A stretch of DNA of 64,000 nucleotides from Ifrita kowaldi (taxonomy: Eukaryota > Chordata > Aves > Passeriformes > Cinclosomatidae): positions 503,933 through 567,932 of the forward strand of contig VZRS01014431.1 in assembly GCA_013398055.1 (NCBI GenBank), in the 5' to 3' direction. The translations under genes and the position numbers were made by a program. Below are positions 22,201 through 34,387 of the stretch, piece after piece. Each line of letters starts with the position of its first letter. The first letter of the stretch is position 1. The notes beneath the pieces were generated by a model that did not search any database, was not told the origin of the DNA, and saw only the letters and a list, made by a program, of their open reading frames with translations.

Positions 22201-24600
22201 TGGAGGACACCAATTACACTTGGAAAAATATACCTGTGCTACTGTACTCTGAAATTCCACAATAACATTTTCATCAGTTTGAAAATGTGGAGCCAGATTT
22301 TCAATTTAGCTGTGCAATTGCATATGAAAATGGGGTTAATTACATCAGCAACTAATTGGAAGAAATAGAAGTATTTGCAAAATTTAGGAGAAAAAAAAAG
22401 TTTAAAAACTTATTCAAATATATGACCTTTAAAGGGCAATCTCAACTTTTTCTTGTCGACATTATCCTACTGGACCAAAAAAAAAAGAAAAAAAAGACTA
22501 TATTCTACCAGATATGTTATTTAAAAATTACAGTGTTATTAAAAATAATTCTTTCACTGGCACAAACAACTGTCCTAAGAAAATTTAATGTTCACTTTCT
22601 CAAGTTAACAGCAGACTTCAGCATGTTAGCGAAAACTAGTGATCATTTATTACTTATTATATTGTAATTCATTAAGGTTGTAAGAAATATTTAGATACTT
22701 AATTGGCATTTAACAAGATAACTGTAGAGAGTAAATGAGACATTAAATCCTTTTCTAAAATGCCCATTAGGTTTGGGTTGGAAATTAATTGATCTAATTC
22801 ACTAGCTGTAAACCACTGTGGTCTGTGCCAGTTTAGAACTTTGAGATATTAACGACCCACAAAGCCAGAGCTGGTGGATGTCCTCACACAGGGGATAATA
22901 TTCTGGTCACCTGTATTTATGATCCCAGTGAACAGACCGATAGGAAGCGTTTATCTCAAATGGCTGCTGCTCCTCCCCTGGCTCTCCATCACAGCCAGGA
23001 TTCTCCCGGGCACCATCCCCGCTGTCAGAAGGGCTCTCTGAAGGCTGCAGAGCTGCATCTGCCTGCCCAATTTACAGCTTCCAGTTCTGTTTACACCTCA
23101 TCTCATCCTGCAGCCCCAAAAGAAACTTGTAAACTTAGGGGATTTCTACTCTGAGAAGCCCCCACTTGACCGTCATACATTCTCAAATATCTCCGAATGC
23201 ATTTTTTCATAAAACTTCATCTTTTCAGAGTCCATTTCCTCTTCAACTAGAATTTGTTGTCCCTTAAATGAGTACATACAGCAGGTGAGAAAACCTACAA
23301 CAGCCTTTACAACTTGCTGTTAACTTCTGCTTCTCCCCAGTCTGAAGCAATGTGATAAATCCTCAGGAGAGCCCTAACTCTTCTCCTGAAGCCTCCATTA
23401 GTATTTCACATCTGTACGTGGAGACACTGATATCAATCACGACACTACGTGGGAGCCGTGTTCCTTGTTAATAAAGTGCCTTGAGGTCCATCAGCTTCTG
23501 CCTAATAGGTATTAAATAATTTTTACATTCTCAGAGACTGTTTCTAGGCAATTTATTGCTCATTTTTAGGAATAAAATAATCTCAGTATTTATCCACTAT
23601 TAGATATCTATTTTGATCCTCAGAAAATGTCGCGCACGCTTTGATTAATTCCCCAGAAGCAGGGAAAGCACAGGGGGCTCTAATGATGTCATAACACCAC
23701 AAGCAACATAAGACTTGCACACAACTTACATTTGGTTTCCAAAGACTATTTCCAGACTGTGGCCCGTGACTGTTGTAAGAGAAAAATCCAAATCTTTGCC
23801 TTAGTCTACATTTTCATCAGACTTAAAAATAATGTTTAACAGACATATTATCTCCTTATGACCAGGATGTAAGGTTTTTTTCACAGCTCTGGAAACACTG
23901 GCAAGCCTTGGGAACAAAGCTAAATTCACCGAGACAGTCAATTACTTCCAGTGGTGGAGTTACTACTGACATCAAGTCATAGCTGCAATGCACAATTCTG
24001 CTAAGAATCCAGACACTGGGAAATACAAGGACACACAATTTCCAACCAAGACCGCTGTGCCGTGGACACAATCACAACAGCAGAACTCACTTTGGGTCAG
24101 ACGTGGCTCTTCAGGTTTCTTACTGCAATAGGAGGTGTTGGAGTACGAGGCCAGGAAGGACAAGTTTTTGCTGGCTCTGCTAGGGGAAGTTTGCCAGTAC
24201 ATTTACCAGTAGACCAACGCTGACAAAACCTTTGAGAGCTGACAAGGCCACGGGTACATACTTCTGTCAAGGACTATTTACAATTTATGAAGGTCAGCTC
24301 TTCCTCTGGTGTAAATAACTCTTGCTCCAATGACAGCAGCAGAGACCCACCAGTACACACCAGTGGAGGAACTGGCTCCTTCCATTCCAGGAGTCACGCT
24401 GCTGACACTACACAAGCAGAGAAACCCAAACACAAGGAAATTCAAACACAGGCAACTGCTCTTACTTTACTAGCAGGGCAATTGTCTGTCTTTCACGTTC
24501 CTTATTTTTCTCCTGGGAAACATTAAAGAGCTACTGCTGAATTTTTAAGGTGGCTCATCTGGTGGCACCAGTGCAGCACCAAGGGCCGGCTGTGATGCAT
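19226..24600. other. Non-coding stretch, no gene recognised
   Basis: AT-rich unique DNA. Frames are at most 105 codons. Low-complexity items are a T/G run at 21236-21256, A14 at 22173-22186 and a broken A run at 22477-22495. The part around 23440-23690 (TAATAGGTATTAAATAATTT, CGCGCACG, TGATGTCATAA) has some conserved-element texture. No transposon could be named. Confidence 0.5.
21400..21458. repeat. Imperfect direct repeat, 39-bp period
   Basis: A 20-bp unit at 21400-21419 recurs at 21439-21458 with one mismatch (CCTTTG, then T or C, then ATTCTCTTTAATA). The sequence between the copies is not clearly related to the flanks. It is probably a small old duplication. Confidence 0.8.
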
Positions 24601-24607
24601 TTCTCCA

Positions 24608-25103
24608 GTTTGGAGAAAAGCAGGAGGATGTGCTGGTGCTGCCTCACCTCAAGTCCCAGGTACAGTTCTGGGCACCACATTATAAGAAAGACATAAATTC
24701 ATTAAAGATTTCCCAAAGGAGGAACACTGAAATGTGAAGAGTCTAGAGAAGAAGCCATACGAGGAGTAGCTGAGGCCAGAGCAGACCGAGGTCAGGGTCT
24801 GCAGCTCCTCCCAAGGGGCAGCTTTGATCTCTGCCCTCTGTGACAGGGACAGCAATGACATGATGCTGTGCCAGGGGATGGTTTGGTTGGATGTTAAACA
24901 AAGGTTCTTCCCCCCAGAGGGTGTTGGGGCACTGAACAGGCTCCCCAGGGCAGTGGGCACAGCTCCAAGGCTGCCAGAGCTCCAGCAACATTGGGACAAC
25001 ACCCTCAGAGACAGGGTAAGATTTTTGCTGTTGTCCTGTGGAGAGCCAGGACTCGATGATCCTTGTGGGTCCCTTCCAGCTCAGCATATTTTAAGGTTCT
25101 GTG
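24608..25103 (+). mobile_element. CR1 LINE, 3' fragment
   Basis: The sequence follows the 3' part of an avian CR1 element in order. The end of the reverse-transcriptase reading frame (CTGCCTCACCTCAAG, then GGGCACCACATTATAAGAA, then a TACGAGGAGTAGCTGAGG-like segment) is followed by the 3' untranslated part. That part includes GGTTCTTCCCCCCAGAGGG and GGCTCCCCAGGGCAGTGGG, and the element closes with ACTCGATGATCCTTGTGGG and a decayed octamer tail ending at about 25103. The coding part carries deletions and stops and is dead. A stretch just before it (24608-24630) looks like a later CR1 segment out of order. This 3'-end type differs from the other copies in the window and is one I recall as abundant in neoavian birds. 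Confidence 0.93.
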
Positions 25104-26821
25104 CTTGGGGCCTTCCAACATATTTCCTGAAAAACATTACGCAGCCTGGAACTTCCATGAAGCTACAGTGGCTATGCACATAGAATATACACAATGGCTA
25201 TTTCCATAGAAAATACATCCCAAAAACCCGTACCACCCCAAGGAAAACTGGGGAGAGCCAACAGCATTACCTGCATCCCCTCCCCCAGTTCCAAAGTTAT
25301 CATTTCTGAAGAAGACTTGCATTTAGCTGAGTCTTGCAGGTTTTTCCACCTGCTAAGTCCTGTGTGTGCCCCTCTTTTCAAATGCCATGCCCTTTGCCTC
25401 CCAGCCCATTTGAGGGTTAATTTTGCCATCTCAAGATCTTTCTGAGATGCCAGTCAAGCTCATCATCAATCTGACAGAGATGTCTTTTGGGGAATCTGGG
25501 TTGTTTTTTCTGGGAGCACTGTCCATTTGACAGACAGGAGGCTGTGCTGCAGCAGCCCCATCAGAACGCTTAGCTATGTCTGCTGCTGAAATCTCTGAAT
25601 TAAACATTTAGAGCTGCAATTAAATCTAAAAAAAAAAAAAAAAAAGCAGCAAACATGTTTACAGGACTTCATAGCTAATTTATAAACTTTTCTATTCAAG
25701 CTCCCATTTTGCTTAACTACTTTAATTTGTAGAAGAAACACATCTCTGATTGTGCAGGGTGGTGGATCAGAATTTGCCCAGGGACAGGTAGTGAAAAATG
25801 CAAAAGGCTGAGCTGACATCACTAAGGTAATTTTTGACATGTATCTAGTTTTAAACAGCTGCTCAGAAAATTAGGGACATGTATTTTTTAAAAGTTTGTC
25901 ACTGTGTGTGTCTGTCATGAGTGTGCTCTTTCACAAGTGTTTATCCTTTCTTGCAGCTAGAAAGTCAGATTGAAATGTTCAGAGTTTGTAGATGCATTTC
26001 CTACTTGACACAGACACGATGCTAAAACCATACCCCTCTCCACACTCATGTTTTAATTTCTTTCTCATGCTGTATACACAGAACATACTTTACAGCTCAA
26101 GTGGCAAATAAATCCTCACTCCACACCTATGCACATGGCTGGATTTTCAGAGATGCCAAAAATAAACACCCGCAATTGTTTTACAGCAAGTGCTCGCTCT
26201 CTGCTGGAGTCCATGAAATTCAGGGCTGAACACCACTCAGTGTGAATTTTGCTGAGAAAAACGGCTTCAGTTCACTATGGCTCGTGGAAAGTCTGTTTAC
26301 TTTTATCTGAGCTTGCAACCCTTGAATTTCAGAGTCTGAAAGAACTTCAGTCAAAAACCAGCCATCAAGTCCTGTCGAGCCCATGCACAGGCTGTGAGCT
26401 GAAACATAGGTTGACATAAAGTTTTAGTGCAGGTTTTCCACCAAAAATTAGACCAATGTTTAACTTCGCGCACACATAAAGAGCTCAAGAATTATCCAAG
26501 CTTTGGGTTTTCAGAACAAAAGCCACCGTGTTTGCTGGCACACACTCACACTTTCAAAACAATGTTCTGCAACACAGACTGAGATTCCAAGAAGCATCAG
26601 TGGGATTATCAAAGACCTTGGGATGCATGGGAGCACCAGCTATAACGTAAGGAACAGATTTGCAGCAGGGCTAAGCTACAATGAACACAAACCCCTTCAG
26701 CCCCCCACCAAAAATAAAAACTAAAGCACATTCCTGTATCGGTTTTGCCCTTTTTCTTACTGCCTTTAAACTACACAGCATCATTTGAGTCGCCTTGGCT
26801 CTCCAAAGTTTCTCCGGGTGA
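25104..26821. other. Non-coding stretch, no gene recognised
   Basis: Frames are below 90 codons. An A18 run lies at 25628-25645. It does not follow any recognisable mRNA-like or SINE-like body, and no AATAAA precedes it closely, so I do not call a processed pseudogene. Confidence 0.5.
25628..25645 (+). repeat. A18 homopolymer
   Basis: Eighteen consecutive A residues. It is a mononucleotide microsatellite or an old retroposon tail; no body of a retroposon could be recognised upstream. Confidence 0.85.
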
Positions 26822-27145
26822 GCAAATCCCTTGTTTGCAGTTTTTGGCTACTGGAAATTTCAGTCAGGATCGAACAGCTCAGCCCCACCTGGAGGCACAA
26901 CTGGGGAACCAGCAACAGCAACCAGGAATCACAGAGAAAACAAAAAGCTTCACCTTTCTTTGTCAGGCAGAGACAAAGAGATATTTCCACATACTTTTAC
27001 ATTTGTCCGTACTTCAGAAAGCTGCCCCTGGTGCTCAGCCATTTCACACATCACTGTTCCCTCCCTCCACAGCGTGGCTGTTCAAATTCCTTTTTCAGGA
27101 CCTTGTGGATTCAGAGTCTCTCCTGGCAACACGGCGAGCTCAGTC
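26822..27145 (+). other. Stop-trinucleotide-free stretch, function unknown
   Basis: Across 324 bp the plus strand contains no TAA, TAG or TGA at all, so all three forward frames are open at once. The first bounding stop triplet is TGA at 26819-26821 and the next is TGA at 27146-27148. The longest forward frame (186 codons, 26745-27305) runs through it; its product is Ser/Gln/Leu-rich with no domain, signal peptide or membrane pattern I recognise. The stretch includes an acceptor-like site (pyrimidine run, then CCACAG) at about 27050-27072, and a donor-like GAGGTAAAT lies near 27690. A real exon would need conservation in one frame; at present the coding call is not supported. Confidence 0.3.
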
Positions 27146-27239
27146 TGACAAGAAAACCGAAGTACTTTCCCAGCAGCTCTTATCAGGAAACAATGTGTCA
27201 AACACGATGAAACTAGCTCTCCGTTCTTGGAAGATTTAC

Positions 27240-27560
27240 TACAATTCCCCCAATGCTCACGGAGGCAATGTTAACACTAACCCGCTACGCAACCCCGCCG
27301 TGTAAATACGGGCTGCTCTCCCAAGGAACAGCTCCTAGAAAAGCCTGGGCGGGCTTCTCCACCCCGCACACTGATAAACATCCCCAGACGGGTCTGTGCA
27401 CTCTGTTCCTCCAAATGTGCCTGGGGAAAAGGGGCTCAGATGGATTTTTCCCTGGGGGCATCCCTGTCTTGCCTCTCCCTTGCCCTGCTCCAAGCCGGCA
27501 GCTCCGCGGGTGGTTTGGATTCTCCTACACGATGGAGCAGAGGCCGACAGGAGAGCTCGG
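27240..27560. other. CpG-rich patch
   Basis: CpG density rises here, with clusters at about 27290-27315, 27350-27390, 27494-27510 and 27530-27560. Forward frames of 121 and 85 codons overlap in different frames and look like GC-rich chance. It directly follows the stop-free stretch and could be part of one regulatory or transcribed unit with it. Confidence 0.35.
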
Positions 27561-27699
27561 GATATTCACACAGGGAACAGCCAAAGCGGGCTGGATAAAG
27601 GGGTGGCCACTCAAGTGACCACAGAAGAAGAGGGGAGGATGGGGACAGAGTGAGTTTTCCGGGGTCCTGGAGCATCACCAGCACAAAGGGAGGTAAATG

Positions 27700-30449
27700 G
27701 AAAAAATATGTAGATGCTCACCTGGCACCAAGTCTATTACACTATTTATGACTGGTGTTCTTCCTGCTTGGAAGCAGTGATTATTGACTCCTTTAAAAAT
27801 AGATGTCTGTTGCTAAATAAATAAAATAAATGCAAGTGTGTTCTGTTCTATGAGATGTCCCCAGATTTGGGTTTGCTTTTTTAATCCCATTTTCAACAGT
27901 AAAGCACAGGGGAAAACAAAATTTAGGGGTTAAATGAAGGCTGGTAAACAAAGCAGAAACACCTAATCTTGCATGCATCTTGCTTCTGAAGCTTTCTTCT
28001 GAGATTTATTTTTTTGTTTGAACACTCGGGTCTTTCCAAATCCAAGATCCCTTGTTTACACCAGCCAGAAGAATACTAAATCATGACCACCGTCATTATG
28101 CCATTTGATAGGGCCCAAAACACAGAATTGGGATAGTTTAGGATCCTGAGTCTCCAGGGAAAATTAACTAATGCTATAAATTAAGAACTCTGTTCATGCC
28201 AGTAACTTCAGCTTCCAAAGCAAGCTGCAAAACACAGCCCCAAAATATTTTAGTAAGTGCTTGTCTGTACTAGACTGTGGGGCTGCAGGAATTATGGGTT
28301 GATAACACTGGAATTTATGAGAGACTGGATGGTTTCTGGATTTGTTAGGAAGCCAGGAAACATGGACATATAACACATATCTGGCTGAAGCTGTTGGCCA
28401 GAACACGAGAGGCAGCAACATGGAACCCACCAAGCAAATATTCACAATTCCCAAGGTAAAAATGATCTTTTGCCACATTTGTGTGTTCTGCCAGGCTCCC
28501 TGTGGCACTCAGGCAGGGTAAAAGATCAAATCTTTGAGAATACGGCCCAGATTGTTGAGCCTAAGAAAGTGAGGTCAGAATTGGGCCCACGATGCTGCTT
28601 GCAGAATTCTTGTCCCATTCCCACTAAAACTATCACCTTCCGTCACACCGTCAGCCTTCTTCCAAGCACATCTGACAGCTTCTTCCACAGTTTGTAAAAT
28701 GACACCTGCTGAAACTTAAGCTATTTGTGCAGATAAGAGAGCCATGGAGAGCGTTCATGTTTTCCATGTTGTCAGAGTAATTTGTTTTGCTGTTTGGGAT
28801 AGGTTCTACTAAGCATAAATATTTATGTCTGTGTGGATGTCAAATACTTTAATTAGGAAGTACACCTAGAACTGGGCTGGATTTAATTGAATCTTTAAAC
28901 CAGCTAGACATTTTCAAGGCTTCAACTGTTTGTCATATAAATATATTGGAGTAGACCTCTACTGGGATAAGTTTTCTTCAGGAAAAAGATCTCTTGTCAT
29001 TGTCTGGGGCATTCCACAAAATGCAGTAGCTGTGAGCACTGCAGGGAGATCTACCTTCAGCTAAAAGAAGCCATAAGATGTATGGAAGAGAATTAACAAA
29101 TCAGAAATATGGATAGTGAGACTCCCCAAGTCTCCCTTCTTCCACGCCTCATTTCTGAGCCAAGCTGTGCTGCCCAAGCTCCATGCAGCACGGCAGGACC
29201 CAGCCAGGTCAAGAAGCCACTTCAGTTACTGGAAACATCACAAGAACTCATTTTATTGACAAAGAGCTAAATTAGTGCAGAGGTGCTGCACTGCAGAGCC
29301 TTCCAGTACTATATTAAATCTAATCTGGATATTACTGCCAGTGGCTCCCAATTTAATTTGTTTGGGTACTGCTGGAAGCAAGCATGAAGAGCAAACTAAA
29401 CACCAGCAGCACCCAGCTTCTGCAGTTCCATGCTTTTTCCTAAATTCCCTGCAAAGAACTTAATGCCCTTCTCCTCATTACTTCCCCTCTGCTTCCATTT
29501 TATCCACCTCCCTAAATCAGCCTTTCATCCCAAGTTCTTCCTTACAGCACTTTTTAAAGTTTAAGCCATAAGTGTATTACCTACATACCTCACAAACCCT
29601 GGGCTCTACCTCTTCCTGCTCCACACAAACCAGACATGGCAAGCTGAGGTTTCTTTAGGCACCCACACAGGGTTCCAAAAGAGAAACTGGAGGCAGGAGA
29701 TGCTCCTTCACAGAGCAGCAAGCTGCAGCCCCATAGCTGCCCGCAGAGAAGCCCTTACCTTGGAGCAGTTGTAAAAGCAGAGTCTCCAGATGCCAAGAGA
29801 TGCTGCTGTATCACTGCCAGAGCATGGAAGGGAAAGGCACCCAAGCATCACAGCTTTTTGGAAGTTTTTAAACCCAGAAGACACCTAAGAGGCGAGGAGG
29901 TAGCACCCTCACTTCAGCTGTGGAGGAGTCAGCCCCAAGCTCCTGCTCTGAAGGAGTCAGGGAGGGGATGTGAGCCCCAGACCCCATCAGCAGGTGAGGG
30001 CACTAATCCCACTAATCAGGCTGCACTTGGCCCAGCTGTGTTACACAGGTGCAGATACCATAGACCAGGACCTAGCAACAAGCAATTCCAGAGAAACAGG
30101 CTGTGGTATCAGTCCTCAATGATAGTGGGTTTTTTACGTGCACAGATTTTAAGATAAAATTCATTATGACCCTCTAGTCAGGTTCCCTGGTGGGAGCACT
30201 GGGTGCTGCTCAGCTGTGGTTTCAAAACACAAAAAGCTGTCACAGGAGAAGCCTCAGAGGAGTTTAATTCAATTTCCACGTTAGCAACAGATTTTTATGT
30301 GTTTGTGGGCAATTCTATTACACCCCTTTGCCTCAATCTCTCATTCTTCCCTCAGGAGATACTAGGTAAATTCATCACTGCCAGCAAAATTTGCATGACA
30401 TGTTATTCAAGTACTTGAGCCTGAATAACATCCACTCAAATCATGGTAC
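27700..30449. other. Non-coding stretch, no gene recognised
   Basis: Frames are at most 104 codons (28194-28508, -). There is no repeat I can name and no RNA gene. From about 29600 to 30070 the sequence is less AT-rich but has few CpGs. Confidence 0.5.
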
Positions 30450-30510
30450 TGAGTTGACAGACTTGTTGACCTTTAAGATCTTTTCCAGCCTTAACAATTC
30501 TGTGATCTTA
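30450..30510 (+). mobile_element. CR1 LINE, extreme 3' tail
   Basis: Only the last part of a CR1 remains: a TTGACAGACTTG-like start, the AAGATCTTTTCCAGCC segment, then AACAATTCTGTGATCTT, which is the decayed terminal octamer region. A severe 5' truncation like this is usual for CR1. The short length makes this less certain than the longer copies. Confidence 0.7.
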
Positions 30511-31265
30511 CTCCATTAAAAAAAAACCAGATGTAAAGAAAAGTCTCTACAAAGCACTACATTGTGAGCCCTGTATACAATAAAACAACAGTGACTCTCA
30601 AAATGGCTGCCCATCTCTGCAGATGACAAATTTTAGGATTTAAAAGTGTCATATATCAAAAATAAGATTCCTCTTCTGAAGTCCAGCCCTGCAAGGCTGT
30701 GAGCGCACAGCTCTGCTGGGGATTTCGCAAGGGCCAAGAAGTTAGACAATTACTTCATTTTGAGACGGCTTTGTGTTTGGGACACATAATCTCTGAAAAT
30801 TACATAAAACTGTATTAAACACGCTTCACACACTGTACTGAATATCCATCAAATGATAACAGCTGTCATCATGCTGCCCTGGTCTGAATTTGAACCTCAA
30901 AGCTCTCACTGAAATAGTGTTTATCAGAGATATATCTACAGAATACTCCAGACACAGAAAGCTATCACTGTGTAATCATGGGCTGTAAAACAGCTGATGA
31001 CTTCAGTATGCTTTTGCTACTCCTTAAATAACCTGCAATCCCTCTCAGGAGCATTCAAATCCATCCTTTGGAAAATAAAGTAAGATACAGTATTAATAAA
31101 AAGTTTGAGCGCTGCGCTCAGCTCAGTTGTGCTTCTATTGACCGTCACACATCCAAAAAACATTAGAGGAGGTTGGTCCTCCAGAGATGCCACCACGACA
31201 GCAAGAGAAAGCCTTGGCAATTATGTAAAGGCACCATGCTCCTGTTTTATTTAGCAGAGAGAGGG
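30511..31265. other. Non-coding stretch, no gene recognised
   Basis: AT-rich unique DNA. The only noteworthy open frame is 67 codons on the minus strand. No repeat could be named. Confidence 0.5.
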
Positions 31266-31279
31266 TTTTTTTTTTTTAT

Positions 31280-32045
31280 TCTTACAGCCTTTTTGTGCTC
31301 CCAGATGTTTTAATTACTGAGGAAAGGGAGCGGATGATTCTGGCCATATGTCTCCATTCCGCATAAATAAATATTGTCGCCAGCCCAGCGAAGTTTCGCG
31401 GAGCTGCCGATGATCCCGCTGACACTAAAGCTGTCGGGCCCGATAAGCATCTTCAATCCTTCAGTGAGCATGCTAATTCCAGGAACGCTGAGACTGATAT
31501 CCCATGAAAATATTCAATCTAGGAACAATTAGGCTCATATTGCTGCAAAATGGTACCTCTAGGAATTTGGGTGCTCGCTTGATTGGAGCCTGGAGCAGAA
31601 GCTCTAAGCGGAGTCGCTGGTGGGAACAAGCAAGGAGGAGAGAACAGGTGAAATGGGCTCTTCAGAGCAACGATTGCTCTCTGAAGTCCCTGTGGGCCAC
31701 GTTTGCCTTTCTCTGGCCCATTCACAGAGTCCTGGGGCGCAACAACTTAATAAATAAAGGGATTTAGTTACAACTGCTTTATGACTTTTGTTGATGAATG
31801 CATGCAACATCAATTGTTTTCACTGCAGCGTGTTTTGAAACAAACAATGGTCAGGCTCTGGTGGTGTTAGACAGCATGAAAACACAGTTGCAAACCTTCC
31901 CGTCGCAGCTTTCGGCCTAAATAAACAGTCTAATATATCCCCCAGAAAACAATACACAGCCACAGTGACTGCGGGGGGTTGCAAACAAGTTGTGACAGTT
32001 GTTAAGCAGAAGGGAGTAATTTCAGAGGAAAGAAATTAGCTAAAT
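31280..32045. other. Possible cluster of conserved non-coding elements
   Basis: Two adjacent parts look unlike decaying neutral DNA. At 31290-31560 a core of about 110 bp (31375-31485) keeps about nine CpGs, including TTCGCGGAG and GTCGGGCCCGA, between AT-rich flanks with TTTTAATTACTG and CATAAATAAATATTG. At 31765-32040 there are ATGAATGCATGCAAC, CAATTGTTTTC, AAACAATGG (SOX-like) and CGTCGCAGC segments. No known transposon fits. This is my strongest candidate for a conserved regulatory block, but I had no alignment. Confidence 0.38.
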
Positions 32046-34289
32046 GAACTGACAAGGAAGAGGGAGGCAGGACAGGGCAGCCAGTGACAATGCCAGGCTG
32101 TGAATATCCCTCATTTTTGCTACATGAACACAGCACCAAACCCTCTCAACAGTGCTTGAACCTCTCTCCTCAGCCAGGGGTGGATGGGCCTTATGGAAGG
32201 CATTGGAAGACAACAAGTGAGGGTGCTTTTTGGTCAAATGAGAATTTTTTTTCAAAAGCTAGAATTCCAAGACAACAAATTAAGGTACTAGCAAGGTAAG
32301 TACAATCCTAATTTCCACAGTCAAGCTAATTGGTCATCATCAAGACCTTCTTTTGAAGTAAAAATACTTTTTATAAAAGAAAAAATACTTTTTTAAAAAT
32401 TATTATTTTCCTAAGAACCTCAACTCGTGCCCTTCAAGCTTGTGAGCCACAGCAAACATTGCCACGAAGCAAGAATCACTGTTTATTGAGCTCTGTTAAC
32501 ATCACTTTTATTAGGGAACATGCAAAGCCAAAGAAAGGTGCAGGAGGACTCATCACCCCACCAAAATGTGAGCCGGTGCTGAGGACTCCCAGGGTTCTTA
32601 TGCAGGTCCCTCAGGAATGGCAGAATAGGAGCACATACGCTGCCACACCTGCCCTTTGTGGGCAGACAGGACAACCACCCTCTCCAAAGTTGGTCAGGGC
32701 TGGATGAAAGGGTCCTAACAGGCCTCCAGCTCCTCTCACAGCTGCATATCTGACAAAGTGCCCAGCTGTAGGCAATGGGTGTTTATTGTTGCCTCCTGGC
32801 TTAACTCTGCACCCATGGATTCACAGGTGAATCCTGATTTTCATTGGCAGTACAGAATCCAAAATTCTGTTTGATGTCACATGCAAAAAACTGCCCCAGG
32901 ACTGAGACCTGAATGGAGAAATTAAGAAATACTGGGCAAAGAAGAAGGGAAAAACCTGCAGCTCATCCACTCAACAATTCTGTATTTGTTCTCTAGGTCG
33001 TGACACGAGAAAGTAACCAGCTTTGAAGAGTACTTACATATGGTACACACCTCAGCAAAAGCTCTGTCCAAAAAAGTCTGTGTGGACAGAAGACAGGAAA
33101 CATTAATTTGTTCTTTTCAGTGAAACTTTTTCCACCTACTCTCGTTTTCAGAGCCAGCTCCCTCCAAGATATCACTCCAAGTAAATCAAGCTGGGATAGG
33201 AGCAGCAGCCAGCCTGTACACAGAGTTTTGAGGAGCAGGCCAGTGCTGTCTCCCATTAGCAGAACACACACGGTTGTGCTCAGAGCCAGTTATATGTCAG
33301 GGGAAACACCTGGGGATAAACCAAGATTCAGGAGGTCGTTGTTGAAAATGAAAAGACACTGAAAGAGCCTAAAACATTGGGCTCATTTAAATCACCTTTG
33401 AAGTAGCACATTGTCTCACCTCCCTTGGGCTGAACCAAAGCTATGAGACACAGAAAAAGTCTGAGTGCTCCTCTTACACTAGAAAAGGAGGCATTCTTGA
33501 GAGATTAAAGGACATTTTGAATCATGATTAAGACCATAATAAAGGAGAAACTCATGGCTAGGCAAGCAGTGAGTCCAATCTTTGAAGAAAGGATGGTTTT
33601 ATCAACAAGGCAAAACCTGAAATGCATCTACAACTGAGCTTTACCTGCTTACACCATCACTACCTGTGTGTGCACATAGAAATAGCGAATCAGAAAGACA
33701 AAACAGTTTTATGAATAATACCCTAAATGTCAAACGGCTGAGTGTGAACTTAGGAGCTGTATTAGATATTACTGACTTGAATTCTACCCTTGGTATTCTG
33801 TCTGAGGCAAACACAGAGAAAACAAAAATCATTTGTGAGCTTGTCTCCAGCTACATGGCTCTGTTTTAAAAACATCAATGTTTTCAGCCACTTCTAAACC
33901 AATCAAGGAGATTTTCCTTAGTCTAAAACACCAGAATGTAAATTTTGGTTTGTACTTCCCGATATTGTGAATGGGAGCAGAATGAGCAGCACTGAAACAC
34001 TGCAAAGAAAGCTGCTCCCAAGACATTTCTGACACAGCCAGAATAGAAATCTCCAGCTGGGATTTCCAGTTCACTTTTTTGCCAAAAGAAGAGACTGAGA
34101 TAAGCATCCGATTTTAAAGCTCATCCAAAAAATAGCATATGGAGAAAGAATTATTTTCTGCTGAGCTAAAGCACAGGATGAAAAGTCTGGAAATCTGAAT
34201 TTTAATCTTAGTGACAGTAATTTTGTATCAAAAGTAAAACTACTGACATTAACAACCAGAGAAGATTTAAGATTAGCTTAAGCAAGGTC

Positions 34290-34345
34290 AGAATCAGCAT
34301 GTAGGTTCTGGGCCCAGCAGCATTACAGACTCCCACCGTGATCTT
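34290..34345 (+). mobile_element. Possible MIR-like scrap
   Basis: GTGATCTTGGGCAAA (34338 onwards) matches the well-known MIR segment GTGACCTTGGGCAAG with two differences. The bases before it are only loosely like the MIR CORE. The match stops abruptly at a small tandem repeat. It may be chance. Confidence 0.3.
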
Positions 34346-34353
34346 GGGCAAAA

Positions 34354-34387
34354 TCCATGGAGTGATGGAGTGATTCCATGGAGTGAT
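34354..34387 (+). repeat. Short direct repeat
   Basis: TCCATGGAGTGAT occurs at 34354-34366 and again at 34375-34387, with an extra GGAGTGATT unit between. A local slippage duplication is the simplest reading. Confidence 0.85.

Noticed and set aside
26745..27305. 186-codon open frame as a protein-coding gene
   Set aside because: All three forward frames are open together, so openness alone does not single out this frame. The product has no recognisable pattern. I kept the stop depletion as a finding, not as a CDS.
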